A stretch of DNA of 33,715 bases from Flavobacteriales bacterium (GTDB lineage Bacteria > Bacteroidota > Bacteroidia > Flavobacteriales_D > Crocinitomicaceae), in the NCBI GenBank assembly GCA_947474675.1, contig CANJKA010000033.1:1-33715 (forward strand), given 5' to 3'. The position numbers and the translations under genes are program-made. The notes under the pieces were generated by a model. That model was not told the DNA's origin and ran no database searches. It saw nothing but the letters and a program-made list of their open reading frames with translations. Positions 1 to 7,998 of the stretch are shown one piece after another; position 1 is the stretch's first letter, and each line of letters starts with the position of its first letter.

Positions 1-35
1 AAGTCGATATTCATCAATACTTAATTTAATTATAG

Positions 36-134
36 ACAATTTGGGGATCAAGTTACTTTCCAGAAAGCTGTGATAAAAAAGGCAAAAAAACAAGTTGTAT
101 AATTCCGAAAAAGACACCCCCCATCAATATTTGA
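36..134 (+). pseudogene. Possible 3' end of an upstream gene, or remnant
   Basis: A short open stretch ends at TGA 132-134 and has a coding-like tail rich in Lys, Cys and Pro (reads ...FPESCDKKGKKTSC...). A stop lies just upstream in the same frame, and a second frame is also open here, so it is either the shifted end of a gene left of the window or chance. The rest of 1-225 holds nothing I can identify. Confidence 0.15.
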
Positions 135-225
135 TCGACTTCCTCTTCTAAATAAAAAATCAGGAAACGTATAGGTTGTCTGTTTAATATGTATTTCTAG
201 TAAGGAAATATTGTAAATTTACAGA

Positions 226-447
226 GTGAAACTACTACATAAAATATTTTTAGCATTATCATTATTTATTATTACTTCTTTTTCAGCTGATACAACTGTT
301 TACGTGTGTGATAGTTCAACTTCTGTTGCATATCATCAATCAAAATTATGCAGAGGTTTGAAGGCTTGTACTCATACAATTATAGCTGTGACACAAACAA
401 AAGCAATTAACACATACGGTAAAAGGGCGTGTAAAATATGTTATTAA
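226..447 (+). CDS. Small exported Cys-rich protein with Ada-like metal-binding pattern
   Basis: A 73-residue protein starting at GTG. Residues 1-20 form a signal peptide (Lys-rich start, then a hydrophobic core ending in SFSA). The mature part has five cysteines (C28, C42, C48, C69, C72) and His37/His50. The pattern YHxxxxC...C...A...G(K)RxCKxCY resembles the Me-Ada-like zinc-binding fold used by small bacterial proteins in which a YH..C and a final CKxC bind one metal ion. The metal and the role are inferred; the exported location is supported by the signal peptide. No operon partner is visible. The GTG start is chosen because it gives a clean signal peptide. Confidence that it is a real gene is good, in function low. 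Confidence 0.6.
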   Translation: MKLLHKIFLALSLFIITSFSADTTVYVCDSSTSVAYHQSKLCRGLKACTHTIIAVTQTKAINTYGKRACKICY

Positions 448-613
448 GCAATAGTAGTTTTTTTGTATTACGATAAGACAGATGACCACCAATACTCTAA
501 CATAACACATTGTAAACAAGTTGTTTAATAATAATTTAGGGGAAAGATATTTCATTAAGGTCTGAAATATGGCTGTACAGGTTACGCATTTGAATCAGGT
601 GTAAAAAAGTAAG
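448..613 (+). pseudogene. Degraded coding remnant downstream of the small Cys protein
   Basis: After the stop of the preceding gene the plus strand keeps coding-like stretches broken by stops: one reading YYDKTDDHQYSNITHCKQVV, then, in another frame, KYGCTGYAFESGVKK followed by a stop. The Cys/His content hints at a decayed second exported protein. There is no intact start or frame. It may also be chance; confidence is low. Confidence 0.2.
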
Positions 614-630
614 AAAAAGTTCAATATCAA

Positions 631-1863
631 TTATTCTACACAAAAAAGCCTTATTAGATCATAAGCTTCTTTCATTCCTAACTCCCCCGCTTTACTTAAA
701 TCTAAACACCCCCCATCTGTATCTTCTAAGCTTATTTTTGAAAGACCTCTATTAAAATATGAACTAGCATTGTTAGGATCTAATTTTAAAGAAGCATTAA
801 AATCAAGAATAGCTCCATCATAATCTTTTAGTTTAAATTTTGCTTCAGCTCTATAAAAAAATATAGCATCTTGATTTACGGTAAAAGTATTAGCTAGATC
901 AAAATCAGAAATAGCTCCTCTATAATCTTCTAGTTCTAGTTTAGATTTTCCACGCCATAAAATGGCATAACTCAATTTAGGATTTAAATTTATTGCTTTA
1001 TTATAGTCTTCAATTGAATTAACATATTGTTTTAACAAATATTTTGCATATCCTCTATCCGCATACGATTTGTAATCTGCTGGATTCAATTCAATTGCCT
1101 TACTAAAATTAAGAATCGCTCCTTGATAATCTTGAATCATTATTTTTGCATTCCCCCTAGCACAATAAAATTCTTGATTTTCGGGATCTAACAAAATTGC
1201 TTTATTAAAATCTAAAATCGCTGCATTAAATTCATTTAACTCAATCTTTACATTTGCTCTTGAAATATACCAACGATTATCTAAATAATCATCTTTAGAA
1301 GTTACCTCAATTGCTTTATTATAGTCTTCAAGGGCTCCTTTATAATCTTTTAATTCCGATTTTATTTGTCCTCGATAATAGTAGTAATATCCAAATTTGG
1401 GATTTAATTCAATTGCTTTTGTGTAGTCTTCAATAGCTCCTTGATAATCTTCTAAGAACCATTTCACACCCCCTCTTCCTCCTATATATGAGTCGTTTTC
1501 AGGGTTTAATTCGATTGCTTTTGTGTAGTCTTCAATTGAACCTTTATAATCTTTTAAAAAAATATCTTTAAAATCTGCTCTTGCATAGAATAATTCATCA
1601 TTGGCAGGTCTTAATTCGATTGCCTTGTTGTAATCTAATAAGGCTTTATCTACTTCTGTATATTTGATACAGAATGCTCTTCCTTCATAATACAAAGCAT
1701 TAAAAGGATTTAATTCGATTGCTTTGGTATAGTCTGGAATAGCTCCTTCGCAATCAGCTGAATCACGTTTAATATTTGCTTTTTTGTAATATTCATCAGC
1801 TGTTTGAGAATTAACAGAAATAGTACTTAAAATTATAATTATAAATAGAAAGTATTTTTTCAT
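631..1863 (-). CDS. Secreted tetratricopeptide repeat (TPR) protein
   Basis: A 410-residue protein. Residues 1-19 form a signal peptide (MKKYFLFIIIIL...NSQ), so the protein is exported. The rest is almost entirely 11 tandem TPR units of about 34 residues with the signature DYxGAIxDYxKAIELNP and YYxRGxAKxxLxD. TPR arrays form a right-handed superhelix used as a protein-binding scaffold, so this is probably a periplasmic adaptor. The last unit is degenerate (DTDGGCLDLSKAGELG) and closes the array, as is usual for the final repeat of such Bacteroidota proteins. It lies 80 bp downstream of the lipoprotein gene on the same strand and could share its transcript. The partner is unknown. Confidence 0.85.
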   Translation of the reverse strand: MKKYFLFIIIILSTISVNSQTADEYYKKANIKRDSADCEGAIPDYTKAIELNPFNALYYEGRAFCIKYTEVDKALLDYNKAIELRPANDELFYARADFKDIFLKDYKGSIEDYTKAIELNPENDSYIGGRGGVKWFLEDYQGAIEDYTKAIELNPKFGYYYYYRGQIKSELKDYKGALEDYNKAIEVTSKDDYLDNRWYISRANVKIELNEFNAAILDFNKAILLDPENQEFYCARGNAKIMIQDYQGAILNFSKAIELNPADYKSYADRGYAKYLLKQYVNSIEDYNKAINLNPKLSYAILWRGKSKLELEDYRGAISDFDLANTFTVNQDAIFFYRAEAKFKLKDYDGAILDFNASLKLDPNNASSYFNRGLSKISLEDTDGGCLDLSKAGELGMKEAYDLIRLFCVE

Positions 1864-1943
1864 GATTGATTAAATTAGAATTATTTTATTTTGACGAGTT
1901 GGTATAAATAAGTCTTTCCTTAATGGAAAAAAACGTAAATCTT

Positions 1944-2699
1944 TTATTTTTCTAATTCTTTGGTAATTTTTTCAACTTCATCCATCTTATAAACAAAAAC
2001 ACTTCCGTCTTTAGTTTGAATTTTAATTTGAACATTTGGAGTTTGTTCTATAATAATTCCTCTAATTATACTGCCATTTTTTAAATAAACTACTTCAATA
2101 TATTGATCCGGTTTGCTTTTTTCTTTTACTGAATTATTTTTTTTGTTTCCACCAGCAATTATGAATAAAAGTCCTAAAAACATCAATATAAGACCTACTA
2201 GGAGGCTAATGAAAATTGCAATGCCAAGCCCTATAAGGAATATTACCCAGCCCAAGCCCCTTGTTGCAGAATTACTATCATTATTAGGTTTGCTAATCCT
2301 TTTATTTTTTTTATTTGAATTTACTATTTTTTTATCTGAAAAGCTAATTGACTTATTTAAAACCTTGTTTTTAGAAATAGTAATTTTTTCTTTTTGATTT
2401 AAATTGAATAAATTGTTAATTGGAACAATATTTATGTTTTCTATTAATCTAAAAGTGTCCTTTGAATCTGGCGTAATAGCATTGTTTTTTATATTCTTCG
2501 TAAATAGATTAACATTTTCATTTTTAAGATGGTTTTTTTGTGCTGAATTATCAATAATTGTTACTGTTTCATTTGCGAATTTTGGATTGTTTTTTTTATA
2601 TTCTACATGATAACCAGGTAAAAACATACGCTTTTGAATTGTACATGAAGCCATTATTATTGAAATAGCAATTAAAAAAAAGTGTTTTAAATTCTTCAT
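1944..2699 (-). CDS. Lipoprotein with a hydrophobic hairpin and small C-terminal beta domain
   Basis: A 251-residue protein starting with a lipoprotein signal peptide whose lipobox ends at Cys19 (IIMASC). A motif common in Bacteroidota follows (KRMFLPGYHVEYKK). Residues about 40-145 are Lys/Asn-rich and probably disordered. Residues about 148-183 form a Gly/Leu/Ile-rich membrane segment long enough for a tight hairpin (LGWVIFLIGLG...). The C-terminal 55 residues look like a small beta barrel (YLKNGSIIRGIIIEQ, then VQIKIQTKDGSVFVY). Proteins of this pattern occur widely in Flavobacteriales without assigned function. The start is well fixed by the signal peptide. Its promoter lies in the 178-bp region shared with the divergent XRE regulator. 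Confidence 0.75.
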   Translation of the reverse strand: MKNLKHFFLIAISIIMASCTIQKRMFLPGYHVEYKKNNPKFANETVTIIDNSAQKNHLKNENVNLFTKNIKNNAITPDSKDTFRLIENINIVPINNLFNLNQKEKITISKNKVLNKSISFSDKKIVNSNKKNKRISKPNNDSNSATRGLGWVIFLIGLGIAIFISLLVGLILMFLGLLFIIAGGNKKNNSVKEKSKPDQYIEVVYLKNGSIIRGIIIEQTPNVQIKIQTKDGSVFVYKMDEVEKITKELEK

Positions 2700-2799
2700 T
2701 TGAGTGTTATTAAATTAAGTCTTACACAGCAACAAGCAAATACAAAACCATTATTACGTTCGATTATTTTATTTCAAGATTAAAATTCATTAACCTTAG

Positions 2800-2815
2800 A
2801 TATACAAATGTATAT
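2800..2815. promoter_or_regulatory. Palindrome between lipoprotein and XRE genes
   Basis: A perfect inverted repeat, ATATACA-AA-TGTATAT, with 7-bp arms. It sits in the divergent spacer 63 bp before the XRE start codon. Position and symmetry fit an operator for that small dimeric repressor. Binding is inferred. Confidence 0.35.
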
Positions 2816-2853
2816 GATAAATGTCTAAATAGACGCATAATTTCTAATGTTAA

Positions 2854-2865
2854 TTTTATTATCTG
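2854..2865 (+). repeat. Candidate left attachment repeat of the element
   Basis: The 12-mer TTTTATTATCTG here recurs at 8020-8031 just outside the integrase gene. The two copies bracket the XRE-to-integrase gene block, as att core repeats would. In DNA this AT-rich the match may be chance. Confidence 0.25.
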
Positions 2866-2877
2866 AGATTTGTTTTC

Positions 2878-3093
2878 ATGACGAAACTTGGAATATATTT
2901 AGCAAAACGAGCTATTAATAAATCAGAAGTCGCTCGTAGGACTGGATTGAGTAAAGTTCGAATCAATGAACTAACTTTAAATGAGAACACAAAACTAAAA
3001 GCTAGTGAATTGTATTTAATTGCGCTTTCGATTGAAATTAATCCAGCCGAGCTTTTAGAAGTAATTTGTGGAGATCTTAAATTGAATAGTTAA
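2878..3093 (+). CDS. Small XRE (Cro/CI) family transcriptional regulator
   Basis: A 71-residue protein that is nearly all a Cro/CI-type helix-turn-helix domain. The HTH runs at about residues 15-40 (KSEVARRTGLSKVRINELT), and the final helices resemble other single-domain XRE proteins (LIALSIEINPAELLE). Such proteins act as dimeric repressors controlling element genes. Its stop codon abuts the stop of the convergent primase gene with no spacer (TAA ends at 3093; the opposing stop starts at 3094), so it probably belongs to the integrative element and marks its left side. An inverted repeat 63 bp upstream is a candidate autoregulatory site. There is no sensing or protease domain. Confidence 0.8.
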   Translation: MTKLGIYLAKRAINKSEVARRTGLSKVRINELTLNENTKLKASELYLIALSIEINPAELLEVICGDLKLNS

Positions 3094-4008
3094 TTATTTT
3101 GAATTTAATATTAGGAAATCCGCTAAATCTAGTCCTTTGTTTTTTTCTTGTTCTGTTGCGTTTAATTCTAAATAATCAAAGATTTTAAATCCTAATTCTT
3201 TGGCTTTTAAGTTCCATTTATCGAACGCTTGTAAATCAGGAAATAGGTAAGTATCTCTATTCAATAATACTTTACATCTATCTATTGTTAAATTAGTAAT
3301 TGAACCAACCGCTAACCAATTGAATTTAGGAAAATGTACACTTGAAATAATTGCAGTCTTTTCACTTTCAACAATTGCAACTGGTTTATTATTTCCTTTC
3401 AATAAATGTTCCCCAAACAAGCATTGTTTAAGTCTAAATTCTTCGATTTTTAAAACCTTATGAACCCACTGAATATGATTGAACGGTTCTTTCACTCTTC
3501 GTCCAGTAACGCTATTGTATTGCATTATTTTACCAGTCCTAACTTTCCCATCTATATCAATTTGCCAAAAGACTGTTGAACCTTTCCAATGTGAAGACGT
3601 TCCGATATAATATTTAGCTATTAAAGATTGAACTGTTTCAATACCGTAATGTCTCGAAAGAAAGTTTATAAACTGATTGTTTTCATAACATTTTAGGCTT
3701 TTTAAAAGATTGTCTGGTAAAACATAACTACATTGTTTATCAATAGTTTTAATGTCTTTAGAGACGCTTTTTTTATAGTGTTGTTTTTTAGATAAAATAT
3801 GATCTTTATTATAGCCATCTGAATAAGGATTTAAAAAGTAATTGCAATTATTTTCACGCTCACATCTTCCATATTGAATTGGTAAATATTCTCCTGTTTC
3901 ATTGTCAATGTATCTTGTAAACGTCTTATTCGTCTTTTGACAACTTGGACAAGTGAAACGGCTGTTTATTCCATTGTATGGCTCTAAAAGGTATCTGTAT
4001 TTTTCCAT
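3094..4008 (-). CDS. Element-borne primase-like protein: zinc ribbon plus Toprim-like domain
   Basis: A 304-residue protein resembling the DUF6371/CHC2-type primase-like proteins of Bacteroidota mobile elements. Four cysteines form a zinc ribbon near the N terminus (C20, C23, C49, C55; FTCPSC and RCERENNC). The second half carries a Toprim-like pattern: VAIVESEKTA (about 210-219) with the acidic residue, then FPDLQAFDKW (about 256-265) and a closing GLDLADFL. The likely role is priming DNA synthesis at the element's own origin, together with the ATPase encoded just upstream in the same direction. The 114-bp spacer between the two genes holds iteron-like repeats. Its end touches the convergent XRE gene. 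Family assignment is from recall of motifs; the reaction is inferred. Confidence 0.7.
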   Translation of the reverse strand: MEKYRYLLEPYNGINSRFTCPSCQKTNKTFTRYIDNETGEYLPIQYGRCERENNCNYFLNPYSDGYNKDHILSKKQHYKKSVSKDIKTIDKQCSYVLPDNLLKSLKCYENNQFINFLSRHYGIETVQSLIAKYYIGTSSHWKGSTVFWQIDIDGKVRTGKIMQYNSVTGRRVKEPFNHIQWVHKVLKIEEFRLKQCLFGEHLLKGNNKPVAIVESEKTAIISSVHFPKFNWLAVGSITNLTIDRCKVLLNRDTYLFPDLQAFDKWNLKAKELGFKIFDYLELNATEQEKNKGLDLADFLILNSK

Positions 4009-4020
4009 TCTTTTTTCATC

Positions 4021-4129
4021 GGTTTAAAGGTTTAAGGTTTAATAGCCTCCTATAGATATAGGAGGGCTTAAACTTGTAAACTGGGTTAAGGTTTAAATTA
4101 TAGGTTTAAACTGATTAAACCGTTAAACC
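4021..4129. other. Iteron-like repeats and palindrome: candidate replication origin
   Basis: The spacer between the ATPase and primase genes carries the heptamer GGTTTAA at 4021, 4029, 4036, 4090 and 4103, and in inverted orientation (TTAAACC) at 4115 and 4123. Between the two clusters lies a perfect palindrome, CCTCCTATA-GA-TATAGGAGG (4046-4065). Repeated short sites beside genes for a RepA-like helicase and a primase are the usual layout of an iteron origin. The last inverted copies run into the end of the ATPase gene. The function is inferred from layout only. Confidence 0.45.
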
Positions 4130-5247
4130 TCTATTGTTCTTTGCCCTGACTTTGTATAAATTGTTTTCTTTCCTTTACCTGATTTAATTATTTTACCATT
4201 TTGTATCCAAGTTGTAACTACATCTTTAGCAATATTATCACCAATAAAACTTATTATTTCTGCAATTGAAGTTTTAATATTCCTCCAACATTCAGTATAA
4301 GATTGTTCTTTTTGAATTTTAAATACATGATTTATGATTTTATTTTGTATATTTTCATCAATATTTAGAATAGAAAACGGAACTTTTTTAATAGGCTTAT
4401 CTCTTACTTCTCTATTTTTCTTTATTTCAAAATCTTCTAAGATGTAAGGATTATTAAATTCGTCAACTGTAAAAGCAAACGTTTCAAACTCACGTTCTCG
4501 ACAAGCTATTGCAGTTACGATTGAAACCTCATCATTATCTTTTGATTTTGTGATCTCAATTACTGCATCGGCTTTTCTTTGTCCAAAACTACCAAGATGG
4601 CCTAGTAGAGTAGATGAGTTCTTATTGTAATGTAGTACACAAGTGATATGAATATTATATTTTTCAGTCCAAATCATAAGCTTTTGAATAATTTTTTGCG
4701 CTTGTTCTGCTTGTAAAATTGGATCAATTGCTAAATCAATTATTCCATCAATTGCAACAAAATTTATATTATCATGTGATTCAATCACACTTTCAATAAT
4801 TTCTAATCTTCGATCAGGATCATGTTCCCTTAAGGAATAAATCAATAAATTGTCAGGCATTTTTATATTTGATAAATAACAAATTCTTTTACCAATTTGT
4901 TGAGCTTTAAATTTTGATTGTTCCGTGTCAAATAGAAGGTTTAAGCCTTTATTAGGACAATTAAAGAAGTTTTGAAACTCTCCAGTAATAGCAGTAGCCA
5001 TCATCATTGAAATGAATCCAGTTTTACGACTTTTTGGAGGACCAGCAATTATTGAAAAGTTTCCTTTTGTAAATAATGGAATCATTTTATCAAAGCTTTT
5101 AACTTTCATTGCAACTGGTGGCGGTTTCAACTCTTCACTTAAATCAATTTTGCAACTTTCAGCTATTTTTTGAAGTGGATTTTCAACAATTAAATTATTA
5201 ATCTCCTTTGTCAGAATATCAATATCAAATTTTAGTTCATTTTCCAT
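4123..5247 (-). CDS. RepA-like AAA/RecA-fold ATPase (element helicase)
   Basis: A 374-residue protein with a RecA-fold ATPase core. Walker A is GPPKSRKT (residues 69-76), a Walker B-like strand is INFVAIDG (161-168), and a sensor-type segment reads ITCVLHYNKNSSTLLGHLGS (about 201-220). This is the pattern of AAA_25/RepA hexameric helicases found next to primases in plasmids and integrative elements. The C-terminal 80 residues look like a winged helix (TTWIQNGKIIKSGKGKKTIY). It should unwind or load at the element's origin using ATP. It sits between the small 75-residue gene (2 bp away) and the iteron-bearing spacer before the primase gene, suggesting one replication operon. Confidence 0.75.
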   Translation of the reverse strand: MENELKFDIDILTKEINNLIVENPLQKIAESCKIDLSEELKPPPVAMKVKSFDKMIPLFTKGNFSIIAGPPKSRKTGFISMMMATAITGEFQNFFNCPNKGLNLLFDTEQSKFKAQQIGKRICYLSNIKMPDNLLIYSLREHDPDRRLEIIESVIESHDNINFVAIDGIIDLAIDPILQAEQAQKIIQKLMIWTEKYNIHITCVLHYNKNSSTLLGHLGSFGQRKADAVIEITKSKDNDEVSIVTAIACREREFETFAFTVDEFNNPYILEDFEIKKNREVRDKPIKKVPFSILNIDENIQNKIINHVFKIQKEQSYTECWRNIKTSIAEIISFIGDNIAKDVVTTWIQNGKIIKSGKGKKTIYTKSGQRTIEV

Positions 5248-5249
5248 AA

Positions 5250-5477
5250 CTATTTAGCGTTATTTTTTTCTATACTATCGTAATTGTAATAGTCTATTAA
5301 TTTTTGAAGCTCCTTTTCATCATTCCAAATATTTAATGGTATGAATAATTTAGATTTTTTAATATTATTCGTGAATAAATCTACTTCTATAAAATTTCCA
5401 AATCTACTTAATGGGATAAGGTTATAAATTGTATGTACAATTTCACCTTTATTGTTTTCTATTTTTTGATTTTTCAT
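5250..5477 (-). CDS. Small conserved-position protein of the integrative element
   Basis: A 75-residue protein that I do not recognise. It is rich in Asn, Lys and Ile with an acidic/aromatic C-terminal half (WNDEKELQKLIDYYNYD) and a central beta-like stretch (FGNFIEVDLFTNN). There is no signal peptide, membrane segment or cysteine motif. Its ATG overlaps the stop of the HTH gene by 4 bp (ATGA), and it ends 2 bp before the ATPase start, so translational coupling within one operon is likely. An accessory role in replication or regulation is only guilt by association. Confidence 0.6.
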   Translation of the reverse strand: MKNQKIENNKGEIVHTIYNLIPLSRFGNFIEVDLFTNNIKKSKLFIPLNIWNDEKELQKLIDYYNYDSIEKNNAK

Positions 5478-5773
5478 TTTTTAGAGCGATTAGAATTATA
5501 CAATGTTTCTAATAGTTCAGAATACTTATAGAAGTTTCGTCGACCCATCTTATACCTCTTTAATATACCGCTGTTTTGCCAATCATGTATACAAACAAGA
5601 CTAACTCCGAATAATTCAGCTGTCTCTTTACGATCGAGAAATTCTTTATTCTCTTTAGATGATTGTGATCCTTTCAAATGTTTTGAAAGTTCTTGAATTT
5701 CTGTTTTAATTGTTTCAGAAATTAAGTTCGCCAGCTCTACTGGTGTAACTTGTACTAGTTTAAAATTTTCCAT
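5474..5773 (-). CDS. Excisionase-like HTH_17 (MerR-type winged helix) DNA-binding protein
   Basis: A 99-residue protein. The second half is a typical HTH_17 domain: FLDRKETAELFGVSLVCIHDW then GILKRYKMGRRNFYKYSELL (about 45-92), in which the first helix pair reads DNA and the GRRxFY wing closes the fold. The N-terminal 40 residues are helical. Such proteins next to tyrosine integrases in Bacteroidota serve as recombination directionality factors or element regulators. Tandem 11-bp repeats at 5850-5871 and a pair of ACATGT sites at 5778-5798 lie directly upstream and are candidate binding sites. It is translationally coupled to the next small gene. Confidence 0.8.
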   Translation of the reverse strand: MENFKLVQVTPVELANLISETIKTEIQELSKHLKGSQSSKENKEFLDRKETAELFGVSLVCIHDWQNSGILKRYKMGRRNFYKYSELLETLYNSNRSKK

Positions 5774-5776
5774 TTA

Positions 5777-5801
5777 TACATGTATTAATTTGACATGTAC
5801 A
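5777..5801. promoter_or_regulatory. Paired ACATGT sites upstream of the HTH_17 gene
   Basis: TACATGTA (5777-5784) and GACATGTAC (5792-5800) occur 4-28 bp before the start codon, 15 bp centre to centre; the hexamer is itself palindromic. Immediately beyond lies a second small palindrome, ACAAATATTTGT. This is a plausible autoregulatory operator. Confidence 0.35.
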
Positions 5802-5849
5802 AATATTTGTCTTTGCTTAACTCTCGTTTTTATCACATAAAGCTAATGT

Positions 5850-5871
5850 TTCTCAAACTTTTCTCAAACTT
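5850..5871. repeat. Tandem 11-bp direct repeat TTCTCAAACTT x2
   Basis: Two perfect head-to-tail copies of TTCTCAAACTT (5850-5860 and 5861-5871) lie about 80 bp upstream of the HTH_17 gene and at the very end of the unknown 251-residue gene. The unit is about one helical turn long, the usual spacing of cooperative sites for small winged-helix excisionases. Confidence 0.4.
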
Positions 5872-6626
5872 TATTTTAATTGATTAAAACCCTTGTAATA
5901 ATCATTTAAAGTTGGTCTTTCATCTCTTTTTTCATCTTCTATTCTTGAAAATTTATCAGATAATTCAAATTTTATTTTTACATATTTTCTATATTTTGTA
6001 CCTGAATTGTTTTTAATTCTTTTTTCATTCCCTTTTAACCAATGAAAAATTTGAGAAAATTGGGAAACTGAATTATTGACAGCATATTTTTCAACTAGAA
6101 ATAAAAACAAATCATAACTGTCTTGATCTTTAAAAATTAAAGGGTCAAAACAATCAACATTAACAAGTTCTACTTCGCTTGGCTTTAAGTCTATTTCAAT
6201 GTGATTATCAAATAAAGGTTCGATAGAAGTGAATTTTTTTCTAATTTTTAAAACTAAGCTTCCAATTCTGCTTTTTAGTTCTTCAAAATCTGCTTTTTTT
6301 AAATCACAATTACCATCATAAATATAAAAACCTTCATCATCAAATTCAGTATAGATATTTATTGATTCTTCAAAAGACTTTACAATTAAATTGATTATTA
6401 TAAGATTCTTCTCTGGTTTTAAGTAATATAAAGAATAATATTGTTCATCATTAAGGTTAAGTGAAACACTCTGTAATATTGCCTTATAATCTGAAAAAAC
6501 ATTGTGAGTAATATGACTAAGACGAATATTGGAAAACATTAACAAATCATCAAAATTTATGATTTCGCTTAAGGTTACTTTTTGTCTTAAATCATCTAAT
6601 TTTTTTTTTGTGCTAGTATAAGTCAT
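5871..6626 (-). CDS. Integrase-linked protein of unknown function
   Basis: A 251-residue soluble protein that I do not recognise. It has no signal peptide or membrane helix. The N-terminal part is helical with Lys repeats (STKKKLDDLRQK). The middle is alpha/beta with many acidic and aromatic residues. A C-terminal helical block (FHWLKGNEKRI..., then YRKYVKIKFELSDKFSRIEDE) resembles the end regions of RteC/DUF-type proteins encoded beside Bacteroidota integrases, but I cannot assign it firmly. It starts 22 bp after the integrase stop and probably shares its transcript. Codons 5-8 lie in a run of ten A residues on the coding strand (6600-6609), a potential slippage site. Confidence 0.65.
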   Translation of the reverse strand: MTYTSTKKKLDDLRQKVTLSEIINFDDLLMFSNIRLSHITHNVFSDYKAILQSVSLNLNDEQYYSLYYLKPEKNLIIINLIVKSFEESINIYTEFDDEGFYIYDGNCDLKKADFEELKSRIGSLVLKIRKKFTSIEPLFDNHIEIDLKPSEVELVNVDCFDPLIFKDQDSYDLFLFLVEKYAVNNSVSQFSQIFHWLKGNEKRIKNNSGTKYRKYVKIKFELSDKFSRIEDEKRDERPTLNDYYKGFNQLK

Positions 6627-6648
6627 TTTTTTTTATTTAAACAATATT

Positions 6649-7956
6649 TTAGTCTGCTTTTTTATTCAATTCAACAATTTTCTTTTCTGATTCCTTATCA
6701 TTTTCCCACACACTTAAAAAGTCGTCAATATGTTCGTTCTCTGTTTCTCCTATGTAATTAAGTAGCATTCTTTCTGTTGTGTGTCCAGTTACTGCCATTA
6801 TTAACTTGTTTGGTAACTTATTGTAATGGTTCGTAGCAAATGAACGTCTACAAGTATGTGAGCGTATTAATTGCCATTTCTCAAATGTACCAACTTCTTT
6901 TAAATGGGTGTCAGGGTTTTGTCTTGTTCCGTGAACTAAATCATTTATTTTAACATCTTCATGTTTACATACATCCTTTATCCATTCATTAAAACGTTGA
7001 TCTGAAATAGGTCTAGGGAAGTTTCCTAAACGGTCTAGAATCTCTTGTATATCAGAATGAATAGGAATGTCAACTTGTTTATTTGTTTTACTTTGAGTGT
7101 ATCTAATAAATCTTTGTCCTTTGGGAGTAGTAAGGATATTATTATTTGTCAATTGCATTAAGTCTCCTACACGACAACCAGTCCAACAACCAATAATTAA
7201 CCAATCCCTTGTGTTTTTGTAATAGTCAGCACCTTTAAATAATTTGATTCTCTTAATTTCATCCTCTGTGATGGTTACAAAAAGTGTTGGTTCTGTTGGG
7301 GCGTTGAATTTTTTTGAGAGTACTTGTTCATTGATTGTATAGCCTTTGTCTTTGGCGTCTGTGCAAACGGTTTTAATTTGTTTTATGTCTTTGCTGATAC
7401 TATTTTGAGCAAGTGTAAGAACGTTCTTTTCATACTTTATAAATTCAGCATGAAAAGTCAAATCTATGTCAGAAATTAAATATCGTTTCTTTTTATATTT
7501 TTCAAATTTTTCTAGTCGTGAAAACGTAGTATTGAAATTTCTTATTGTGGCGTCTGAAATAGGCTTTTTTGTTTTGAGATTTATTTTAACTTTCATCTCA
7601 TTTTTATAGTCGGTTAATAGCTGACTTAAATATTCGCTTTTTTCTTCTAATGCTGGATTCTTATATTTTTCAATAACAGTTTTTAGCCATTCTTTGTTTA
7701 TCTCTGTTCCGTTTCCTTTGTCAGCATTTAAAGATTCAAATACTTTCAGTTTCAATTTATCTAATTTATTTTGAAAATTAATTTTATCCTGAAATTCAGA
7801 AGTATCTTTTATAACTCCTTTTTTTATACTCCAATAGTTTGGACTAATAACCCAGCCAGTAATAACTTTTAAATCTGTGTTAATGCCGTCACGAAGTCGG
7901 ATATAAATATTCGGTTGTTCGTTTTGTCCTCTAAGAAAATATTTTACTGTCGCCAT
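6649..7956 (-). CDS. int: Tyrosine recombinase (site-specific integrase) of the element
   Basis: A 435-residue tyrosine recombinase of the Bacteroidota mobile-element type. An N-terminal arm-binding domain (ATVKYFLRG...YIRLRDG) is followed by a SAM-like core-binding domain and the catalytic domain. Counting from the ATG, the catalytic residues are visible as R262 (TGCRVGDL), K290 (SKTNK), H367 and R370 (SHTCRRSF), H392 (TGHT) and nucleophile Y401 (LLNYIG), so the enzyme looks intact. It cuts and rejoins att sites to integrate and excise the element. An in-frame TTG at 7977 would add 7 residues; ATG 7956 is preferred because the conserved arm domain starts there. Tandem 11-bp repeats lie 43-64 bp upstream. 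It is the outermost gene on the right side of the element. Confidence 0.93.
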   Translation of the reverse strand: MATVKYFLRGQNEQPNIYIRLRDGINTDLKVITGWVISPNYWSIKKGVIKDTSEFQDKINFQNKLDKLKLKVFESLNADKGNGTEINKEWLKTVIEKYKNPALEEKSEYLSQLLTDYKNEMKVKINLKTKKPISDATIRNFNTTFSRLEKFEKYKKKRYLISDIDLTFHAEFIKYEKNVLTLAQNSISKDIKQIKTVCTDAKDKGYTINEQVLSKKFNAPTEPTLFVTITEDEIKRIKLFKGADYYKNTRDWLIIGCWTGCRVGDLMQLTNNNILTTPKGQRFIRYTQSKTNKQVDIPIHSDIQEILDRLGNFPRPISDQRFNEWIKDVCKHEDVKINDLVHGTRQNPDTHLKEVGTFEKWQLIRSHTCRRSFATNHYNKLPNKLIMAVTGHTTERMLLNYIGETENEHIDDFLSVWENDKESEKKIVELNKKAD

Positions 7957-7998
7957 AATTGAAAATTGAATACTCAAAGATAGTCAATTCATTTTACT

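Noticed and set aside
2113..2610. Plus-strand hydrophobic open frames
   Set aside because: They lie antisense to the lipoprotein gene, whose signal peptide and lipobox are convincing; the hydrophobicity is the complement of A-rich codons.
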